NCBI GenBank assembly: GCA_902761585.1
Contig: CACWKX010000016.1
Coordinates: 32,013 to 96,012, forward strand
DNA length: 64,000 nt
Source of the DNA: an uncultured Lachnospiraceae bacterium
GTDB lineage: Bacteria; Bacillota; Clostridia; Lachnospirales; Lachnospiraceae
Direction: 5' to 3'
Shown here in pieces: positions 9,242 to 18,270 of the stretch (positions are counted from its first letter, which is position 1; every line of letters starts with the position of its first letter). The notes beneath the pieces were generated by a model. That model saw only the letters and a list, made by a program, of their open reading frames with translations, did not search any database and was not told where the DNA came from. Position numbers and translations under genes: made by a program.

Positions 9242-9340
9242 CCATAGCAATCGGTGACTTCACACTGGTATGATGCTCTCTTCGATACATTTTCAACGGT
9301 ATAAGTATCTGCATTTGCGCCTTCTATCGATGCATACTGT
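9242..9340 (-). repeat. 99-bp direct repeat, copy 1
   Basis: Identical partner of 8944-9042. At its 9340 edge the sequence lacks about 35 nt that the other module has (between TTTACA and ACAGTATGC), which throws the upstream reading frame out into VCIDRRRKC and a stop. Confidence 0.88.
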
Positions 9341-10831
9341 AAAATTCTTCACAGTCGCATCCGCCGCAACTTCAAGCGTTATACTCTCGTTCGGTTTCAC
9401 TTCCATATCGGCAGATGATTCATCTCTTCCTTTTACTGTAGCACGAAACGCATTATCTACTTGAATATTGAACCATATATCAGCAGAATTTCCGAATCCA
9501 TCTTCTACGATACAAGAATAGGCAACATTATTATTCACCGGATCTGTTGTGTATATATTCTTTGTCTCACCTCTAATCAGCAGACCATTACCCCCATTCA
9601 CATCATATCTATACCATGAATATACAAACTTGCTAGAATCGACCATAGCTGTTGTTGTAGCATTAATCGCCAGCGTTGGTGTACTGCCCGCCGCAACAAC
9701 CATGCTCACTGTTCCTAATCTCCCATCCGATGAACGAACCTCTAAGCCCGTGTCCAAGGAAACCCGGAAGTCTACATAACAGCTCTCCTCTTCCGACGTT
9801 ACCTTGCAACGGTAATTTCCCGCTTCTGTTGTACGATATTCACTCCCTGTTGCGTTCGGAATAGAATTATCGTCCGAATCCAGCCACTGATATATAACAT
9901 CTGTACCCCCTGATACATTTACCTTCAGCTTTGCCTGCTGTCCAAACGGGACTTTCACATTCTGATGTTCAGCTGTCGCCAGAAATCTATTTTCCTGATC
10001 AAGCTGAAAAGCAACTGTCAGCGGAGCACCATTATCTTTATAGTAACCAGCGCGAAGGTAGTACTTTATACCAACCTTCAGGACGCCCTCAGCTTGACTC
10101 TCTCCTGTTGAGCTGTCAGTTGTCCCATATCCAATCGTGTCAGTCCCTGACAGATCATTACTGATAGACACATAAATACCAGCATCCTCTGTAGCTCCAA
10201 CCGAGTGGAAACGATACGCTCCTGTCTCTGAGGGTATAAATGTAAATACTCTTGTGTCCCCTGACTCAAGTGTCATTTCGACCTGCTCGTTCAGCTCCAA
10301 ATTGATAAGCTCATCTTCTCCCAGCTTCGTTTCTGCCTCCGGCGCCCTTTCTTCCACCATGTTACCAGAAACAGCTTCCTGCCCGTCTTCACTGATGAGG
10401 CCGCTGTCTCCGGCCGCGCTGTCTGAACCCTCCTCGATGATTCCATCCTCCGGCATCTCACCCTCTGATGACTGATCTGCCGACAACACATCATCCGGGA
10501 CAACTTCTGAAGGCTGAGAGTCCTGATCCTCAATCAATGATGCTTCTACTCCCGTATCTGAAGCAGTCAGTTCGGGTGTCATAGCGTCTGACACGTCATC
10601 TCCAGCCACCTGTGCAGCCGCACCAGCGGCTGAAGCTTCCGATGTGTTATCCGGTGACGCTGTCTCTGCTGCCACTGCCTGCGTCTGATCTGCTTGTCCA
10701 CCCTCACTGCCTGCCGCATACGTTTCCTCAACAGATACCTGCTCTCCGGCCAGCGCACTGATGGTCTGCCCTGGAACAGAAGCAACCACAAACATGGCTG
10801 CCATAACGGATGCTATGAGTCGTCTCTTCAT
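9293..10831 (-). CDS. secreted Ig-like surface protein, N-terminal fragment
   Basis: A 512-codon frame starting with a signal peptide (MKRRLIASVMAAMFVVASVPG, predicted cleavage after the ISALAG region), followed by an acidic, Ser/Ala/Glu-rich spacer (residues about 30-170), a domain resembling bacterial pre-peptidase/PPC modules (MTLESGDTRVFTF...), and two or three Ig-like modules. The last 14 codons are out of frame and end at a stop, so the protein is truncated relative to its ancestor, which continued through 9338-9045 in a second frame and on to 6825 in a third. A GGGGGA site lies 8 nt before the ATG. It may be a pseudogene or a phase-variable gene. Confidence 0.8.
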   Translation of the reverse strand: MKRRLIASVMAAMFVVASVPGQTISALAGEQVSVEETYAAGSEGGQADQTQAVAAETASPDNTSEASAAGAAAQVAGDDVSDAMTPELTASDTGVEASLIEDQDSQPSEVVPDDVLSADQSSEGEMPEDGIIEEGSDSAAGDSGLISEDGQEAVSGNMVEERAPEAETKLGEDELINLELNEQVEMTLESGDTRVFTFIPSETGAYRFHSVGATEDAGIYVSISNDLSGTDTIGYGTTDSSTGESQAEGVLKVGIKYYLRAGYYKDNGAPLTVAFQLDQENRFLATAEHQNVKVPFGQQAKLKVNVSGGTDVIYQWLDSDDNSIPNATGSEYRTTEAGNYRCKVTSEEESCYVDFRVSLDTGLEVRSSDGRLGTVSMVVAAGSTPTLAINATTTAMVDSSKFVYSWYRYDVNGGNGLLIRGETKNIYTTDPVNNNVAYSCIVEDGFGNSADIWFNIQVDNAFRATVKGRDESSADMEVKPNESITLEVAADATVKNFTVCIDRRRKCRYLYR

Positions 10832-11170
10832 ACTCGATTCCCCCTTGTCGTAATTGTCCGATAGAACCCCCTTCTCCTGCCTGATTCGACCGGATCATCA
10901 TTTGATTGTTATTTTATTTTATCATCTGTTAACCTATGGTGTTTCTGGGAAACTGAACAAAATTTAACCATTATGATTGTTTATTCTTCCGATTAAATTA
11001 GGCATGATTCCTTCCTCGGAACCGTCCAAACACATATGAAAAGTACGATCGTGTTCAGCAATCGGATGATTGTCTCCACTGAGGCTGTCTCTGCAGAAAA
11101 AGCCACGAACAAAGAAGAAGCCGGGTGGCTGCAAAATTGATACAGCCCACCCGGCTTCCTGCTGAATATT
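10832..11170. other. intergenic region
   Basis: This 339-bp gap carries the AT-rich promoter region of the Ig-like protein (around 10900-10990, with ATAAAATAAAATAAC) and, near its other end, the terminator of the broken solute-binding protein gene. Nothing else is apparent; a short minus-strand frame at 10993-11232 has no ribosome site or recognisable homology. Confidence 0.5.
11118..11157 (-). terminator. terminator after the sugar-binding-protein pseudogene
   Basis: AAGCCGGGTGG at 11118-11128 pairs with the GC-rich arm ending at 11157. On the minus strand the stem is followed by CTTCTTTGTT, a moderate T-rich tail. Confidence 0.65.
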
Positions 11171-12482
11171 TCACTCATCCACAATATCCTGTGCGTCGGC
11201 GCAAAAGTCCTCTGTCGTGATTTCTCCGGCAATATACTTGTGGAACAGCGCTCCTATACTCTTAATTCCGCTCATCGGATTATCCGTAAAGTACCGCGGC
11301 AAAAGCTCACACGTGTTGACATAGGAACGAACCACCTCTATATCCGGGATATTCAAACTTCCATGCCTGAGAATATCAAGTCTTGCAGGGGCGTGCTGGA
11401 TGCAATTACTGTAATACTCGGCTCCATCATCGCCTGTAATATATCGAATAAATGCTTTTGCGGCGTCCTTATGTGAAGAAGAGCGGTTGATCGAAAACTG
11501 CCAGGTCGCAATGGTTGTCTTCTTTTCGTAAAACCCCGGGAATACTGCTGACATGAATTCCCTCATCTGAATAGGCTCCGGAATTTAAAAGAATATTCAT
11601 CGCCCCGCTGTACAGATAGATGCATCCGTATCTTCCATCGATGAACTTCTGTTCCATCTGGTCATACTGATCAAACACCTGGTCTTCCGGAGTCTGTCCG
11701 TTTTCCGCAAGATCCTTGAGATACTGAACCGCTGACCGGCTGTTCTCATTATCCCAGTCCAGATAATCGCCGCCAAACAGGTTGACTGTCTGAAAGAGAT
11801 CATTATAAGCGTATGACTGCTCCCAGGCCGAACCATAAGCATATCGGTTCTCGCCATAATCCGTTTCCAGAAAATGTTCGAACCGGTCTTCTGTATTCAT
11901 ATCAGAAACCCCAGCCTCTTCCAGAAACTTCTGGTTTATCCAGAACATCATGATGTCCAGCATGTACGGCGCGGAGTATACCTCCCCCTCATACATACAG
12001 ACCTTCTGAAAGTATTCCTCCGAAAAACTGCTTCTGATACCCTCCGACAGAACATCTTCCCCAAGCGGCTCCAGATACCCTTTGGGAATATATTCCGACG
12101 CCATCTCGTCGTTGATTGCAATCAGATCCACATCCTGGTTCCATGATGTCAGCAGGTTTGACACCTGCGCCTCCCGGCTTTCCGCATCCTGGGAGGTCGC
12201 TTCCAGCCGGATCTTCATTCCCAGCTTTTTTCCGGTTTCCTCTATGAATCCCTGAAATTCATCCACAAATGCATCGGGTGTCAGAATGGTCAGAATTTGC
12301 TCCTCCTCGGTCATGCAAGAATCATCTTCTGTCCGGTATTCACCCTGCCCATGCTGTCGAAAAACCCGGAAGACCACAAAACAGGAAACCAGCGCAATGG
12401 CGCTTGCAAAAGCAATCCCTGTCTTTCCTCTTATATTCTTCTCACCTCTTCGGTCGACAGGATTCCTGAAGCCTCTGTTCAT
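11171..12482 (-). pseudogene. ABC sugar solute-binding protein, frameshifted
   Basis: This is an extracellular solute-binding protein of the CUT1 sugar ABC type. A signal-anchor-like segment (GKTGIAFASAIALVSCFVVF) follows the ATG at 12482; the binding domain runs through MMFWINQKFLEEAG to ILLNSGAYSDEG. Near 11560 the frame is lost, and it continues in another frame as AVFPGFYEKKTTIATWQFSINRSSSHKDAAKAF, the conserved C-terminal lobe, ending at 11171. One indel or a small deletion is therefore enough to explain the break. The gene starts 13 nt after the GH172 gene. No permease partner remains apart from a stub at 13593. A sequencing error cannot be excluded. Confidence 0.85.
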
Positions 12483-12495
12483 GACCCTGGAAGAC

Positions 12496-13596
12496 TTATC
12501 TGGGCCATCTGTCCTCCGCATGAGGGAACTCCGGGAAGGGGCTGTGAGGAAGCTGCTGGTACCAGTAGGCGACAGAAGCCACATCGTCCTGTCTCTCAAA
12601 CAAGCCTCTGTACCCGACGCCGATCTGCTGAATCGTCACACGGATGTCCCTGCTGAACGCAATCGGATCCTCTATATGCCACCTGTAGAACCCCCTCTGT
12701 GGCATGATATCATCGTTGTGATACAGGTTATGCTCTGTGTCATGGCTGGAATAGTACGGATAGCCCAGATAGGGTGTACAGTACTGCTGCTCAACCGTTT
12801 TTCCATTCTCCTGTCTGGCGAAACTCCAGGAGCCGCCAAAATAGTCCTCCGTACCAGTTCCGCATATTGTCGGATAGTCACGGTCGCCATCCAGATAGAA
12901 CTTGACCTCTCCTTCGCCGTACCAGTATCGCTCCAGCGTTGTCAGCGCCAGATAGGTTCCGACGTACTGCCCTCTTCCCTCCACTCCGTCGAGGATGGTG
13001 TAATCAATGCCTTTCCGGGTGATCTTCTCCCTGCGCCACTGCGCATGGAAGTACAGTACATCTTCCGGAAGGGATTCCACCAAGCTGTAATCCACCTGGT
13101 AAAAGAAGGCTGGAACCGGATTTTTATGCTGGTTTTCCAGCTCAATCCGAGCACTCTTTCTGAACGGCATCTGGAAATAACAGTTCAGTCCCCGGTTCGG
13201 CACCACTGCAATTGGCAGCGAGTTGACCATGCAGGCTCTTCCGAACCCGCAGCAAAAGAAGTCTCCAAGCGGTACCTCCACCGACGGAAGTATCTCATCA
13301 TCCCAGTAAAAGCGAAGCACCAGATCCCGCAGGACAAAGCAGTCCGCGTCCGTCGTTTTGTACGGCACGGTAATCCAGATGTGCCGGATGATACCGGGGC
13401 CTTCAATTGCCGCGAGATTCACCCTCGCGCCGGAAGGGATATCATGCAGACAGGGTGCTCCCTTCCGGGACGGTCCAAGTCCGCTTGCCGCCATACCACC
13501 CCTGCCCTTCTCTCCGGTTGGGTTTTCTGCATTGATGGACCGACTTTCCATATGCTGATCCAGAAACAAATTCCCGAGTGATGTATATCCGCTCAT
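12496..13596 (-). CDS. GH172 (DUF2961) glycoside hydrolase-like protein
   Basis: A 366-residue protein of the DUF2961/GH172 family, whose characterised members act on fructofuranosides or arabinofuranosides (for example difructose dianhydride I synthase/hydrolase). The family segment GTGTEDYFGGSWSF lies near residue 249 and carries a conserved acidic residue; GPGIIRHIWITVP and YWYGEGEVKFYLDGD are also typical. There is no signal peptide, so it is probably intracellular and acts on imported oligosaccharides. Its start codon overlaps the stop of a permease remnant (ATGA), and the binding-protein gene follows by 13 nt, so it was part of a sugar-uptake operon. It appears intact although both transporter parts are broken. 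Confidence 0.88.
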   Translation of the reverse strand: MSGYTSLGNLFLDQHMESRSINAENPTGEKGRGGMAASGLGPSRKGAPCLHDIPSGARVNLAAIEGPGIIRHIWITVPYKTTDADCFVLRDLVLRFYWDDEILPSVEVPLGDFFCCGFGRACMVNSLPIAVVPNRGLNCYFQMPFRKSARIELENQHKNPVPAFFYQVDYSLVESLPEDVLYFHAQWRREKITRKGIDYTILDGVEGRGQYVGTYLALTTLERYWYGEGEVKFYLDGDRDYPTICGTGTEDYFGGSWSFARQENGKTVEQQYCTPYLGYPYYSSHDTEHNLYHNDDIMPQRGFYRWHIEDPIAFSRDIRVTIQQIGVGYRGLFERQDDVASVAYWYQQLPHSPFPEFPHAEDRWPR

Positions 13597-13646
13597 GCCT
13601 TCACGCCCCCTGCCATAATGCCATCCATGATCTGCTTCTCAAAGAT
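13593..13646 (-). pseudogene. C-terminal stub of a CUT1 sugar ABC permease
   Basis: The last 17 codons read IFEKQIMDGIMAGGVKA and then a stop, the characteristic end of MalG-type carbohydrate permeases (consensus ...Q...GlxAGaVKg). The stop overlaps the GH172 start by ATGA. Upstream, no hydrophobic membrane segment is found in frame, so the rest of the gene has been deleted. Recognition rests on a short motif plus the operon context. Confidence 0.65.
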
Positions 13647-13755
13647 TGCGGCACACTCCATTATCTTCACCCAGTGCGGATACAACAGCCATATTCCTTC
13701 AACAATGCCTCAAGAATAAATATGGACAGCCGTGACATTTTGCAGTGCGCTTCAT

Positions 13756-15768
13756 TCAATCCGCCTCTGTAACAGCCTCAGTCTGGCTCTCCGCCGAAAG
13801 ACTCTGTTCTGCCTGCTGCTGTGCCTCCACCGCAGCTTCCTTGCTCAGGCCGATATTCTCCGTGATCACATTCCAGATGTCAGAGCTCTCAAACCCAAGC
13901 GCCCAGGCGGCTGTTCCGGCAAGATCATACTGCGGGATCAGCCGGACCTTTGCCGCAATCGAGTCGGCATCCTCAATCCAGATCTGGCAGCGGACCCCAT
14001 CATTCGTCGTCCAGTCTGCGTAGCGCTGGAAAGCCGAGGCATCAAATACAGGTGTAACATTCCAGCTCTGGAGCGTCTTCTGGACACCGGCCATGGACAG
14101 CACCTCACTGGTGGTGGTCCGGGCGCCGTCCTCTCCGCTGGATGTATACCAGATTCTGGTGTAGAACGGGATCGCGGAAATCAGCTTTTCAGCCGGGACT
14201 CCCTGGCTGATACTCTCCTCAATCGCACGCTGCTCATAGGTTAGAGAAGCAACCGAGCCTGCATCCGAGCCGGAGTAATGCTCGTCATACCCCATGTTAA
14301 TGAGGTAGTCCGCCACCGTTGCGATCTCTTTCCGATTCATCCACTGGTTGAAATCATAGGGCGGCTTGATGTCGACCGACAAGACAAGCTTGTTCAGCCG
14401 GCATTCGATGGAGAGCTCCCGGACAAACTGCACATAGGCGAGCGCATCCGCCTCCTCCATGTATTCAAAATCGAGGTTGATGCCGTCAAGTCCCAGCTTC
14501 AGGGCATCATCGACAAGTACACCGATTGCATTCCTTCTCGAGGCTGTCGAAGCCAGCACGGCGGAGGTATCCATCTCGCTCGAGAAATCCGACACCAGCC
14601 CCCAGACCTGCAGTCCTTTTTTGTGGGCAGCCTTCACATACTTTTTCGACCCGATTGAGGAAATGTTGCCGTCGTTATCCGTCAGGGAAAACCAGGTCGG
14701 TGAGATCACGTTGACCCCTGACATCTGCGCGGTCATATCGGACAAGGTATCGTTTCCATCCTTCGAGGACACCTGGTGCCAGACCAGTGTCACCTTTCCG
14801 TCCATCGTGATAGACGGGTATTCCTGCGCCGGAATATCCGTTGTGACATTCTCCGTTGTCGGTTCCGCCATCCGCCCGGACTTCACATAGCCGATGTAGC
14901 CATCCTTCGTCAGAACCTTCATCCAGTGAGAAAGCTGATCCAGAACCAATACCCTGTCGCCCTTGGCAAGCGTCGTCAGGATCGGGCTTTTGATGCCGCC
15001 CCTGTAGCGGACAGCCGCCTCCTTGACCGACTTCGCCGCCAGCTGTTCTCCCCATTTGTACCGAATCAGGACATGACCGCCATTATTATCTCCCTTCTTC
15101 CATGTGTACTCCACCTGAGTATACTTCTGGAGGAAATCAGCGCTTACATAGAGGCCTGTCGTGTTTCCGCCGTTGCTCTCCTGCGCGTCCTGCGTGACGC
15201 GCTCGCTCCCGGTAATCCGATTGTCATCCGGACGCAGAATAATCACCCGGTCATAGGTTCCCTCACTGACAGGGTCCGTCGTCCGGACGCCGTCAATGAC
15301 GCTGTACGAAGAGGCGTTCACCGGGATCTCAAATTCCTGGGTCGCCGTTGTAAACAACATCCTGGTTGTCCCTTCATCCCAGTAAAATCGTCCGTTCAAT
15401 GTATCGCGCACAATGTTATAAGGAAGATAGAGTGCGTCATCCTTCACAATCGCACGCTCATTCACCAGCTGGTCTCCCAGAATGAGCGCAGCTTCGTCCT
15501 GCTGCAGCTGCCCGAAGTAGGCTTCATCGGACATCCGCCTGTTGGTTGGTGTATTCCGGATGATCAGAACGCCAGTCCCAAAAAGCAGCAGAGCAAGGAA
15601 AAATGCGGCCAGTGCCTTCCGGCTTCCCCTGCCGCCCTTTCTTCGCAAGACTGTGCTGCTGCTCCCCGATGAAGGCATCTGGCTGTCCGCCTTGCGGTCA
15701 TCTGTGATTTCTGTATGATCCGTTTTTTTCACACCAGACTGTTTCTCATTCAATTCTGATTTTTCCAT
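13756..15768 (-). CDS. membrane-anchored GH18-domain protein with SH3-like domain
   Basis: A 670-residue type II membrane protein. A polar N-terminal tail is followed by one TM helix (ALAAFFLALLLFGTGVLII, near residues 50-70), an extracellular copper-amine-oxidase-N-like region, an SH3-like module near 250-310, then a family 18 glycosyl hydrolase barrel with the catalytic signature LDGINLDFEYM (DxxDxDxE form). It resembles YaaH/LysM-type spore-cortex or cell-wall GH18 proteins and may act on peptidoglycan or chitin-like glycans; that is inference. The start is the ATG after an AAGGA site; the frame extends upstream without homology. The C-terminal tail is Gln/Ala/Glu-rich. Confidence 0.88.
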   Translation of the reverse strand: MEKSELNEKQSGVKKTDHTEITDDRKADSQMPSSGSSSTVLRRKGGRGSRKALAAFFLALLLFGTGVLIIRNTPTNRRMSDEAYFGQLQQDEAALILGDQLVNERAIVKDDALYLPYNIVRDTLNGRFYWDEGTTRMLFTTATQEFEIPVNASSYSVIDGVRTTDPVSEGTYDRVIILRPDDNRITGSERVTQDAQESNGGNTTGLYVSADFLQKYTQVEYTWKKGDNNGGHVLIRYKWGEQLAAKSVKEAAVRYRGGIKSPILTTLAKGDRVLVLDQLSHWMKVLTKDGYIGYVKSGRMAEPTTENVTTDIPAQEYPSITMDGKVTLVWHQVSSKDGNDTLSDMTAQMSGVNVISPTWFSLTDNDGNISSIGSKKYVKAAHKKGLQVWGLVSDFSSEMDTSAVLASTASRRNAIGVLVDDALKLGLDGINLDFEYMEEADALAYVQFVRELSIECRLNKLVLSVDIKPPYDFNQWMNRKEIATVADYLINMGYDEHYSGSDAGSVASLTYEQRAIEESISQGVPAEKLISAIPFYTRIWYTSSGEDGARTTTSEVLSMAGVQKTLQSWNVTPVFDASAFQRYADWTTNDGVRCQIWIEDADSIAAKVRLIPQYDLAGTAAWALGFESSDIWNVITENIGLSKEAAVEAQQQAEQSLSAESQTEAVTEAD

Positions 15769-16232
15769 GGCTGTTATCCTTACGGCTGATTTTCCGATTC
15801 CTGCAGGGTTGGTTTCGCCATCCTGTTCTCTTTCACCGCTGCAGCTGACAGTTCTGCATCGCTTCCGTTCCTGATACAGGTGGCTTACCATGATCTGTAC
15901 GCACAGATGAGATGTTCAGGCTTGTAGATTCAACCGTAAGTATAGCAACCTTTCAGATTCGAGTCGACATCAAACATTCTTAAGATCCCCGGCAGACTTT
16001 GTCACACAACGGGGAAATGGCCGTCCTCCTGTTTCCGTATCTTATGAGAATCCTCCCCGGTCCAGGCATGAATTCCTGAATCCGGAGTTCCCTTCTTCCG
16101 AATCGTTCCAGGGTATCCTGGCCTGTGTCTGCCTGCGGTTTCCTGCCATATTTCTTCTGACCAGTCCTGTGGCTGATTTTGTCTTTCTGTCTCCTCATAT
16201 TGTTATTCGTCTGTCTTCGGTGCAGTCCCCTG
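15769..16232. other. intergenic region
   Basis: 464 bp between the GH18 gene and a small gene on the same strand. A 107-codon frame (15980-16303) is very Arg/Gln-rich, lacks a ribosome site and looks random, so I do not call it. No strong hairpin with a T-run was seen. Confidence 0.4.
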
Positions 16233-16517
16233 TTATCTGCACCAGCCCGCATAGCTTCTCCTCCTGCAGCGGTATCTGTCCGCTCCGACGCGGTTGAGAT
16301 CAATGCGGCTGATCCGGTGTCCTGCCGGATCAGGGATAAAATCCATCATGTAACTGACTCTTTCCCGCAGGCAGCAGGAAGCAGCTTCCCATGGCTCCAT
16401 GCTCTTTCCCTCAAGGCTGATTCTGCAGCCTTCCAGATAGTAGTCACGGAGCATACTGCCCAGTACGTCATCCTGCCGGTTCTGCCTGCTTCTGGTTTTC
16501 TGTTGCTGTACTTTCAT
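16233..16517 (-). CDS. small hypothetical protein, 94 aa
   Basis: No family is recognised. The start is well supported: AAGGAGG lies 8 nt before the ATG at 16517. The product begins with a basic segment (MKVQQQKTRSRQNRQ), then an amphipathic region DDVLGSMLRDYYLEGCRISLEGKSMEP, followed by CCLRERVSYMMDFIPDPAGHRISRIDLNRV. The last 15 residues are Arg-rich. The central part looks like a compact folded domain (helix then beta hairpin), with hydrophobic residues spaced as in a real protein. It is cytoplasmic by composition. No partner can be inferred from its neighbours. Confidence 0.6.
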   Translation of the reverse strand: MKVQQQKTRSRQNRQDDVLGSMLRDYYLEGCRISLEGKSMEPWEAASCCLRERVSYMMDFIPDPAGHRISRIDLNRVGADRYRCRRRSYAGWCR

Positions 16518-16689
16518 ACACGCTTCCTCCTTGCCGGCGGAGGTGCAGATCATGAAAAGGGTGTGATGTATCATTCCGCTTCTGCCGGCACTTGCAGCCT
16601 GCTGCACGCTGAAAACGGTTCTCGATTCTGCAAAGCAGCGGCTAGTCTTTCAGTTATGCGCGGGGGACGTGAGATATAACAGATCTGTG

Positions 16690-16806
16690 TCAGATAAGAC
16701 GGTTGGGCTGCCGGATGGCTGCCCGAATGGTGGTGCGGAGCTCCTCGACATAAGCCACATCCTTTGGCACAGTCTCATGATACATCTGCACCTTATACAG
16801 TGCAAT
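16690..16806 (-). pseudogene. possible gene remnant or micro-ORF (31-38 aa)
   Basis: The minus strand encodes MYHETVPKDV then AYVEELRTTI and RAAIRQPNRLI before a stop. The amino-acid pattern looks protein-like (charged/hydrophobic alternation, Pro near the ends), while an in-frame stop lies just before the run. An AAGGTG motif close to the ATG could act as a weak ribosome site. It is either the tail of a deleted gene or a small protein; I do not recognise it. Confidence 0.3.
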
Positions 16807-16886
16807 CTAATTGATGTAACATTGAGAAATTGGCAGTGCAGTTCATTTTTTCAAGGCCTGCAGCTGAGGCTTTACCTCCATTTTCC

Positions 16887-16928
16887 CTAAAAAATCAGGG
16901 AATCCTGCAAGGCAGCATTCCCTGATTT
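16887..16928 (-). terminator. mecA: mecA terminator
   Basis: Perfect 12-bp stem AAATCAGGGAAT (16892-16903) with ATTCCCTGATTT (16917-16928). On the minus strand it is followed by a T6 run, about 160 nt after the mecA stop. Confidence 0.85.
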
Positions 16929-17090
16929 CATCAGAATTGCATATAAAAAGAGATGTTACATATTTTTTGTTACTTCATGTTGCATCGCCAGACACGCATG
17001 TTCCAGGTAATCCGCTTCTGCGAAGCGGCGCCCCTGCTCTGCCGCGTGCACTTCCGTCCAGCCGCCACACGGCCTCGTCCCGCCAGCTTC

Positions 17091-17942
17091 TCAAATAGTC
17101 CGAAGCTGCTGCACAGCCTGCCTGTTCACGATGGTTTTCATGTGTTCGCGGAAAAATTCATCCGTTCCGTTCGTGAAATCCATCGGAAGACCATATTCCG
17201 ACAGGATATTGCAGATCTGATTAAACCGCTCTGGCTGCGTATCCTCCTTGCGGATCAGCAGATAGTACTCACCGTCATCCGGATTGCGGTAGAGGGTGTT
17301 GCGCCCCTTGTAATCCGGTCCGATATTCTTTGATGCACGGATGATGTTCTCAAGCGAATGGAACATATAGAAGCGTGTGAACCCGTACAGTTCCTCCTCT
17401 GTCATTGTCCCATTCGGGCCGCTCTGCGCCTTGCCGCCAGCGCTCTTTCCATCACCCGATGCCGGGACAGCAGGCGCGTCCTTCCTGCGGACAATCGCTG
17501 TCCCGCTGATAACCGGCTGGGAGGACTGCTTTCCTTCTTTCTCCTCATCCAACGTCTCGTCTCCATCGAAAAGCTCTTTCAGGCGCTTCAGAATATCATC
17601 CGCTGCCGGCATATCCTTCGCCAGGCTGCTGAAGGAGTAGTCGTCTCCGGACGGATCCCCCGTAAAATGAGCGAAGCGTGAGTCTATCTCCTCCGGGTTT
17701 TTGACCTTCGTGATGATCAGTGTGAGGTTTCCGCCGGAGTCCGGCGTCGCCTCAATCATCAACGGGGCATTATCCAGACGGAAGCCGCAGTGATTCAAGG
17801 CCTCCTTCATCATATCGCGGAACAGGGTACGTGCCTTTCCGCTTCCGTATGTCAGCTCGGAGATCCGGATATCCCTTGCCTTCAGATCCTCGGGTGTCAG
17901 CGTACAGCGTATCTGATTGTCATTGATCTTCTCTATCTTCAT
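17091..17942 (-). CDS. mecA: adaptor protein MecA
   Basis: A 283-residue adaptor that delivers proteins to the ClpC/ClpP protease. The N-terminal part (MKIEKINDNQIRCTLTPEDL...) is the substrate-recruiting domain and the C-terminal part (TRFYMFHSLENIIRASK ... NPDDGEYYLLIRK ... LSEYG) is the ClpC-binding domain; a Gly/Ser/Lys-rich linker (about residues 145-185) joins them. The length is slightly above the usual 220-250 because of that linker. It is cytoplasmic. DUF1858 lies 52 nt upstream on the same strand and may share a transcript. In Bacillus MecA controls ComK; the target here is unknown. Confidence 0.93.
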   Translation of the reverse strand: MKIEKINDNQIRCTLTPEDLKARDIRISELTYGSGKARTLFRDMMKEALNHCGFRLDNAPLMIEATPDSGGNLTLIITKVKNPEEIDSRFAHFTGDPSGDDYSFSSLAKDMPAADDILKRLKELFDGDETLDEEKEGKQSSQPVISGTAIVRRKDAPAVPASGDGKSAGGKAQSGPNGTMTEEELYGFTRFYMFHSLENIIRASKNIGPDYKGRNTLYRNPDDGEYYLLIRKEDTQPERFNQICNILSEYGLPMDFTNGTDEFFREHMKTIVNRQAVQQLRTI

Positions 17943-17994
17943 TCAATTCCCCTCAGTTCATTCCCCTCTGCTGTCATCCGGTCTCCTGCAGATA

Positions 17995-18270
17995 TTACTG
18001 CGCCTGCGCCTCCAGATATGCATTCAGGCGCTCGAGCAGAAGATCTGGGTCAATCCCATGTACCATTGCCGCCTCTTCCAGAGACTCGCCCATGGATGCC
18101 GGACAGCCGATACAATACATGCCGCCGCCCATCAGGACACCTGCCAGGTTGACATCGACATTGATGATCTCGCCGATGGTCATATCCTTGGAAACCTTGC
18201 GCACTGCCTTCTTCTCAGCCGCAGAATCTATCGTATTCTCCGCTGCTGTATTCTTCACTTCCTCAGCCAT
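17995..18270 (-). CDS. DUF1858 domain-containing protein
   Basis: A 91-residue cytoplasmic protein. The domain occupies residues 30-85 and includes VSKDMTIGEIINVD and GGGMYCIGCPASMGESLEEAA. The CIGCPAS motif is typical of this family of presumed redox or metal-linked small proteins, whose function is not established. The first 28 residues are charged and variable. GGAGG lies 7 nt before the ATG at 18270; a longer frame upstream has no homology. Its neighbours are mecA downstream and, divergently, a ferredoxin. Confidence 0.9.
   Translation of the reverse strand: MAEEVKNTAAENTIDSAAEKKAVRKVSKDMTIGEIINVDVNLAGVLMGGGMYCIGCPASMGESLEEAAMVHGIDPDLLLERLNAYLEAQAQ

Larger units (their letters stand above)
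16518..17090. other. intergenic region with small open frame and terminator
   Basis: 573 bp between mecA and the small hypothetical gene. It contains the mecA-side terminator (16887-16928) and a short coding-like frame (16690-16806), both listed separately. The part from 16930 to 17090 shows nothing recognisable. Confidence 0.4.

Noticed and set aside
10993..11232. A 79-codon frame between the Ig protein and the binding protein
   Set aside because: It overlaps the terminator and the real binding-protein end, and has no start signal.
15980..16303. A 107-codon minus-strand frame upstream of the GH18 gene
   Set aside because: It has no ribosome site and an Arg/Gln-rich composition, and overlaps the better supported 94-aa gene.
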